Below are positions 58,001 through 64,000 of a stretch of DNA of 64,000 nucleotides, piece after piece. Position 1 is the first letter of the stretch. Each line of letters starts with the position of its first letter. The stretch is taken from assembly GCA_027405735.1 (NCBI GenBank), contig JAPEHQ010000004.1, positions 558,001 through 622,000 of the forward strand, in the 5' to 3' direction. Source of the DNA: Mucor racemosus. Its lineage: Eukaryota > Mucoromycota > Mucoromycetes > Mucorales > Mucoraceae. Position numbers and translations under genes: made by a program. Under the pieces are notes generated by a model that was not told the DNA's origin, did not search any database, and saw only the letters and a list, made by a program, of their open reading frames with translations.

Positions 58001-59212
58001 AACACTTTCTTGTACATGTCTACATCATCTAAAATGCGATCAGGATCATATCCAGGAATTCTACAAGGGTTACCCCAATATTTCGCATAAGCTTCTTCTA
58101 AATTGATCAGCGCTTGTGCTCTCTTTTTAATCATGGTATTTAATCTGTGAACTGTTCGTACTACATAACAACTTTCGACGGGACCAATCCCCAAATTCTC
58201 ATAGTAATCAGCTAATGCATGATCAGATCTTAAACGATCAGGAATTCCGGTAACAATGACAGATCGAGAGACCATTGATTTCGATTGTTTCAAAAGAAAT
58301 TTTGCTCGAAGATAAATGTATTCGTTGTAATTTTGATTCAGGAAATAAAATGTGATAAATGTGAATACATAAGCGAATACAAGATAGGCAATAATTTTGT
58401 TGGAATCACTTTCGATGACTGAAATCGAAACTCTATCCAGGGCTGTCGTAGTATTTCCTAAATGCGAATAATCTGAAGTCATGGTGATGGGTATAAAAAC
58501 GACGAGGCCAAAGATTGTACATACACCAAATATCTTGATACCCATGGTTACAAACTTTAGCATCTATAAATTAAACATTTTGTTCGTTACACGTGAGCTG
58601 ATTTGTCATTCATTCCTTTGTTTTACCAGTAAAGCATCTAAACCAACATTGGTCAACATTTCTTCATCATTGATTTTTAGTAATGGCCAGATCCAGCCAA
58701 ATAATGATGTAGGTAATTCGGGTGGTTTATGTCTAAATAAGAGGCGTTTTAATAGGAACGGTCAGGCTGAATATAATGTCACCGTAATTGTTTTACCGTT
58801 TCATATTTGCTCGAGGAGAAAATAACACTGGAATTCTATTTAATGATTTAGAAATCAATACTGATTTGTGAACCAATGATCATTACCTTGTTCTAAATAT
58901 ACAAAAAATCAAAAAGAAAATGATGCCTACAACTACACAAATTGAGAATTGAGAGCCAATGTTGGCGGCATGTTTGGCATCATTTAAATAGTTAGCTCCA
59001 TCAAAACAAAAATCAATGCCTTTAGATACACATTTTGTTGTAGAAGCTTCTGCTGATGATGTTGATGTTGCAGTTGTTGATGTAAATTGACTACTGGTAG
59101 CTGATGCAATGATACTGGATATATTACTGGATATAATCGATAGCGTTGGAGATATAATGGAGGATAGACTCCCAGTTATCGTTGAACCTGTTGGTTCAAG
59201 GGTAACAGACAT
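55048..59212 (-). CDS. CSC1/OSCA/TMEM63-type calcium-permeable channel
   Basis: An ion channel gated by osmotic or mechanical stress (DUF221/RSN1_7TM family). About nine exons on the minus strand encode roughly 1,230 residues. The first 85 residues are Ser/Thr-rich; the first membrane span is FSICVVVGIIFFLIFCIF, followed by HKPPELPTSLFGWI and the DEEMLTNVGLDALLMLKF block. The cytosolic domain has SRSVIVTGIPDRLR and NVAFVTFES, with an acidic insert (SSSDEEEEEE) and KKLKKRKK. The core channel follows: RERIIREAIIWTITILICLT, GSFIPPLILNIFTSILP, and FFINYTILQGFL joined to MPLNML. A further stretch reads RPYEAAGKLWTMVLPRIIFT. After the last span come about 400 cytosolic residues, rich in charged and Ser residues. 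Yeast CSC1 is 782 residues, so this tail is unusually long. Intron 1 must use the first of two acceptor AGs to keep the frame. Confidence 0.93.
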
Positions 59213-61162
59213 TTTTTAGCTTATTATTTTTTAAAGGAGAAGAAGAGAAAGGGAAGACAGGAAAAAGGGAAATCAATGGTATCATTTATAGCATGTCTCT
59301 CCATCAAAATTCGTCGCTTGCTTCTAATCTTAAATCTCAGCCATCATAAACATACAAAACACACAAAAACCATAGCACAATCGTCATACAAATGTTGGCC
59401 TACGACTATTTTAGAATATTTAACCGAGAAAAACCCCCAATTAATCCAATGCTTTTCTTTTCTTTCTTATATGTATTATATGTCTCTTGATATTATATTA
59501 TTTTTCCCATTGCAATTACTGCGATTGATTGGTTTTTCATTGCTTATGTATGGTTTGTGATATTTGATGAGGCGTTGTTCTGATTCACCGGTTCTTTAAA
59601 AATTGTTTACCATCTTTTTATCTCGATCAAAGATTTGTTTAAAAGTAATCCAAACTATATAATTATGTCAGATGACTTGGAATCTACTGCTTGGTGATTA
59701 GTTGGAAATGCTTGTACATTCGCATTTTTGAGATGAATAAGGAGTTTGATTCAGATAGTTAGAGTAAAATGAAACATCTACAAACATGAACTTTGTTTTT
59801 AGAAAATGCAGCCAACAAACCAATTCTTTTTAGAGGCCATCTACTTTTGTGAAACCAAATCATAAAACTAATTTCTTTTTCGTATTGCCTCGGGAGACGG
59901 TATGAAATTTTTTCTTTTTTAATCCATGAAGTCACTGCTAGTCATCATGGTGTTACCAAACATTCAAATACAGGGCGAAAAAGATAACTTTATTCATGAT
60001 ATATCCAAGAATTATATCATCAAATTAATATGAAAAGTTATACTATTACATCTGAATTCAGCTCTCCGAAAAGCAGAAATTTAGCATTGATCATTGCTAC
60101 CATATTTCTCTTCTTTTTCAATTGTTTGTTGTTTTCAAATCTACAGTTTCAGATAACATGGATAAATGTTATATTTACAAAATACAATGATTTGATCTCA
60201 ATGTTCCTCAATTTTAAATGATGGGCTTTGCTAAGTTTTACATAAATGTATCCCTAGACAGCGGCCATATTTTGCAATATGGCTTTCAAATGTTAGTTTC
60301 ATACGTCGAGATTTATATCAAAACTTAAAAAATCAGAGGAATACAAGGTTATATAGCCATTAAATTATCATTCTCAATCGGTTTGCACAGTTATAGGATA
60401 ACTTTAACTCAAGATATATCGACAACCCGTGGAATGCATGTATGCAATTCATCAAAGCAAAAATTAAAGGTGCATATAGACATTGATATAGAGTAATTTT
60501 TCAATTGATTCGTAGCTATTGAACAACGAAAAGATATATTTAAGATTCTTTAATTAGCAATTGCACGCTCAAATATTGTTTAAACTTTGGTTATAAATAT
60601 GCCATACTTTCGTTATAGATATATTGATGAGATTGGATTGTCGAATGCTGGAATCAGTTTGAAAATCTGAACTTGTAAGCTAGACTTGATAACGAAAATT
60701 TTGCTATTATAAGTCTACTACTTTGCTATTTCATCAAAATGACATATCTCATGCAGATGAAATGAAATGGACGGGATATCGTAAGTATTAAGGTAACCTT
60801 TGTCGCTACGATGTACTGAGATTAAGCCTTTATCATTGGGTTTGTTCTTTTACAGAACATTATTAATATTAAAAAATAGTTTTGTATAATATTCTTTTTA
60901 ATTGTAGAAGAAGCTAAGTATACTCTCCATTGCTCTTATTTTTTTCTTTCTAATTTTTTAATTAATTAATTAATCAATAAAAAAAAATGTATTCACGTTA
61001 CAAAATTTCATCTAGTTGATTAACGTTACACTCCATACGTTAAAATGGGGTTTGTAGTATTTCTTCCTGTAGATATCTGGTCCAGTAAAATTTGAATTTT
61101 CATAATTTTCAATCTTCAAAATCAGAGCATGCCCTCTTTTCTATAACTAACTTCATAATGAA
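59213..61162. other. Intergenic
   Basis: No supported gene. Short frames at 59276-59560 and 60030-60221 are hydrophobic by composition only. An ATTA microsatellite lies at 60960-60975. The promoter of the CSC1-like gene is expected in the first few hundred bases. Confidence 0.55.
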
Positions 61163-62325
61163 AACCTTTTAGGATATACCCTATACATTACTCAATAGAT
61201 ATGAATTGGTTGTATTATCTTGCCTGTTCCAGAATTTATTTTACACCTCTAAAAAGACTCAAAAACACGTAAAATTCACTGCATTTTCCTTAAAAAACGG
61301 GATCTAACTTTTCATCCCTGCTCAACTTTGTTTTCACTAAATAACACCAAGAAAAAAATATATGCCAATGTACCTGAGATGCTCACCTTCAATCCAAGAA
61401 TAAGTATCCGGAAATATCCTATTTTTTACAGTTGGTATTAATTTTTCAATGCTAAGGTTTCAGATTTTTACGCGTATTTCACTGCTAAAAATTGAAAACT
61501 TTGAGACTTCATATCTCTACAAAAAATTAAGTTATACTAATATCTTTTAATAATAAAACTTACTTGTTTTGATGTGCTTTATAACATATTTAGGTATAAA
61601 AAAATTCTGAGCACTTTTATTTTTTTTCATTTTTTTTGGCATTTCTATAGTAGGTTTCAAAATATTGGTTAAATTGTGCAACATTTTTTTTACTTTCATG
61701 TCATTAAGCTCGTTGAGCTCTCTCGGATCCAATTTAGGGTTTTTCAAAATATTAATTTTTCGTTGAGATATCTTCAAAAATGTGTACGAAAATATACATT
61801 CATTTCTAGCTTCCATTTTTCCCTTATATACCCTCATCCCAAATTCTGAATCTGAAAAAAAATTGGACAAACCTCTTGCTTTCTCTACGAAAAATGCAGC
61901 TAAAAGATTGTACAATAGCTTGATCGATAGATAATGTTTTTGCGCATCATTTCAATTAGTTATATTTTAAATATGCTTATAAAAAGTGACGTGTATCTTC
62001 AAAAAACCTCCAAAATTTCAATTGCATTTTACGCAAAATTTAATGTGAAAGGTTTGTCTGATTTTTATTTCATTGGATGCAGAATTCAAAACTGTACAAA
62101 AACTATTTAATACTCTAGCTCAACATACTTTGCAGTTTAGGAGCATTTAAACGATTTTGTTTTTTGAATCATTTTTCGTCCATTTTTTAAAATAAATTTT
62201 GGAATCCCGTTATGATAGGTTTTAAGCTATGATAAGAACTATTATTTTGGTTATCTCGACGAAAAACCAATATTTTTCGCTAAAACAAAAAATACAGAGT
62301 AACTTTGGGTTCGATCAATATTGTA
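61163..62325 (-). repeat. Unclassified 1.15-kb repeat, family A, copy 2
   Basis: Inverted copy of 24581-25735 at a distance of 35 kb. The same internal inverted word pair is present (near 61750 and 62252). The frame at 61547-61915 aligns without gaps over 81 codons to the frame in copy 1. Counting by eye, differences fall about equally on the three codon positions (15, 14, 16), so it behaves as non-coding. Confidence 0.8.
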
Positions 62326-62780
62326 AACACAAAAACGTTATACCTCAATTTAGGTGCTTCATTTTTAATAATCAATTTTACGTCAACCTTGGTCAATTTT
62401 AGTCAACGTTCGGCCATTGCACTTATATATTGGTATTAATATTTCTATTTTCCGAGAGATATCAATGGCCTATAGAGTGGAGGTACATCTTATTTGAATA
62501 TTCTACGTAAGTGGAGCCAATATGTTGTGTTAGATGATATTTGAGATTGATATATAACCTGATTATTAGATTAGTTATAATGTGCAACTTGTAGATTTCG
62601 TATATAAAGACATGATTAATTATTAATAAAGAATCTTCGGTTTTTGTGTGAGATTTATTTTACAAAGTTCCTTTTTATTTTAAACTGCTGTATATATTTT
62701 TTATTACTTTCAGATTATTATCAATCTTCTGGTAAATCAATCAAGAAACCATTGCCAAAGTGCATCTAGCTTACTGTGCA
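62326..62780. other. Spacer with possible older LTR
   Basis: A TATATAAAG motif near 62598 followed by AATAAAG near 62626 suggests an LTR starting around TGTTGTGTTAG at 62522, but no end or target duplication was found. No gene. Confidence 0.35.
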
Positions 62781-63020
62781 TGTTATGTCAATATCATATC
62801 CTAGGTCGCACATTCAAGGTCGCAGTCAATATTCGGTATTATAGTAAATCAACAGGTGTACACGTTGATTCACATGCGTCTTAGTAAATTGGTGTAATGT
62901 TCTTAGATAGTAATTCTGTGTAATAGTTATAATGAAAAGTATATAAATACATCCTCTGGATGTATTGTTAATAAAAAGTGTAATATTTTGGCAAGATTAT
63001 TTCTTAAGACCGTTTTGACA
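62781..63020 (+). mobile_element. Probable 5' LTR of a retrotransposon
   Basis: Starts TGTTATGTCAATATC and ends CCGTTTTGACA, with TATAAATAC at about 62941 and AATAAAAAG at about 62970 in LTR order. It lies 70 bp before a gag frame. The start resembles LTR-180 (TGTTATATCAG). No primer-binding site matching a tRNA 3' end was recognised, and the 3' LTR is outside the window, so the borders are uncertain. Confidence 0.45.
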
Positions 63021-63090
63021 TTTCATTTTTTTAATCTACCTAAAAACTTCTATTATACTCTAAACAACTCATACTATTTTACTTTTTAAA

Positions 63091-64000
63091 ATGAGCAACA
63101 ACACTACTATTAAACAAGCTACTGGTACCTCTGCTACCAAGGCTCGTCAGCCTGCTACTGGTACTACTTCTCAATCTGTATCTTTGGATATGGATTTTGA
63201 TCTTGGTTCATCTTTGTCTTCGGGACAAGATGTAAATGATGCATTGAGCAATGATGCTCTGCATGATAACTATAATACTTGTAGCGAAGACGCTCGTATT
63301 ACCAAGGAATTGAGCGATGACGCTCTTTCTATGGATGATGATACTATCATGAGTGATAGTGAACTTGATCTTGACCATGGTGTTCAAGAAGTTACTTTCC
63401 TAGGAAAGGAACATCAAGTGAAGTTGTTGAATGAAATCAAACAACTGCGAGTTCAGTTGTATAATGCAACTGCATTATCAATTAAGCATATTGATAATGG
63501 TACTCTAGCCTCAAAGGCAAGTGCCTTGAAACGTCAGTTAAAACTGGTAAAAGAGAATTATGATCTTTTATTTGATGAAAGTACCATGATGGGTACTGCC
63601 ACGGGTGAATCATCGTTAGTTCCTTCTGACACTCCATTTTTACAATGGAAAGGACATAAGTTTAATACCAAGAAATTCATTTTTCAAAGTATGGACGCAT
63701 GTTTGACTCAGTTCGAAGATGTATTGGAATCTCGTTCAATTTCAGTTGAAGCAAACTGGAAAAGAATCATAAAGCCCAAAATGTCGACTGGGATGGCTTC
63801 TTGGACTCGTGAAGTAATCGAGAGATACCCTAGTATTTCTTGGGGTCAATTTAAGTCCAAGTTGAAGGCTAAGTATAGTCCTTCTGAGGCTGAGGAAAAG
63901 AAAGCTGCTCTCAACAAATTGAAAAATTTGAAATTGGAGAAATGTGAAAGCTTAGAAGTCTATATCGACAAGTTTACGACGTTGAAAGACTTGGCTGGTG
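63091..64000 (+). CDS. LTR retrotransposon gag protein, partial at window end
   Basis: The frame is open from the ATG at 63091 to the edge (303 residues so far). Residues 1-110 are acidic and Ser/Thr-rich. A coiled-coil-like stretch follows (KLLNEIKQLRVQLYNATALS). The region TEREVI-like to the end shows the retrotransposon gag (capsid) pattern: MASWTREVIERYPSISWGQF, then KSKLKAKYSP, LNKLKNLKLEKCESLEVYID and KFTTLKDLAG. This is the W..F...L...Y ... L..L....SV..Y...F..L pattern of Ty3/gypsy elements. The frame is intact, unlike every other mobile-element gene here, so this may be the youngest element in the window. Protease, reverse transcriptase and integrase would lie beyond the edge. Confidence 0.85.
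   Translation, partial: MSNNTTIKQATGTSATKARQPATGTTSQSVSLDMDFDLGSSLSSGQDVNDALSNDALHDNYNTCSEDARITKELSDDALSMDDDTIMSDSELDLDHGVQEVTFLGKEHQVKLLNEIKQLRVQLYNATALSIKHIDNGTLASKASALKRQLKLVKENYDLLFDESTMMGTATGESSLVPSDTPFLQWKGHKFNTKKFIFQSMDACLTQFEDVLESRSISVEANWKRIIKPKMSTGMASWTREVIERYPSISWGQFKSKLKAKYSPSEAEEKKAALNKLKNLKLEKCESLEVYIDKFTTLKDLAG

Overview
This window looks like nuclear DNA of a filamentous, early-diverging fungus, most likely Mucoromycota and close to Mucorales. The support is an AT-rich sequence, short GT-AG introns of about 45-100 bp, and fungal-type versions of VTS1/Smaug, SLX4, CSC1 and eL29. Poly-Gln proteins, an F-box relic and an abundance of Tc1, LTR and DDE elements fit the same picture. 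The species cannot be named from sequence alone. No tRNA, rRNA or CRISPR was seen.

Layout. At 1-4.4 kb are the 3' end of an SLC35F-type transporter gene (+) and a convergent USP36-like deubiquitinase gene (-). At 4.4-27.7 kb lies a 23-kb repeat island. It holds at least four LTR families, several with exact 5-bp target duplications, and a Tc1 element nested inside one of the solo LTRs. It also holds three copies of a segment carrying the 3' end of a dynein intermediate chain gene, two of them forming a 1.2-kb inverted repeat. A frameshifted DDE transposase gene and a degenerate 24-bp array complete the island. At 27.7-36.3 kb is a gene cluster: an AQAP-repeat protein and eL29 on +, then VTS1, a peroxisomal crotonase-fold enzyme, a CUE-like protein and a tiny four-exon gene, all on -.

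At 36.3-49.3 kb is a second repeat zone: three copies of an unclassified 1.1-kb repeat and an F-box pseudogene interrupted by a 148-bp MITE. At 47.5-54.7 kb two long inverted repeats bracket exactly two genes, acetoacetyl-CoA synthetase and an SLX4-like nuclease scaffold. At 55.0-59.2 kb is a CSC1/OSCA/TMEM63-type channel gene with a long cytosolic tail (-). At 61.2-62.3 kb is a second copy of the 24.6-kb repeat, inverted. At 62.8-64.0 kb is the 5' end of an LTR retrotransposon, with a gag frame running off the edge.

The host genes are ordinary housekeeping functions (ubiquitin removal, ribosome, mRNA decay, acyl-CoA metabolism, DNA repair, ion transport) with no obvious common pathway. The unusual content is the layering of repeats. 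Several insertion events can be ordered from target duplications and from empty sites in sister copies.
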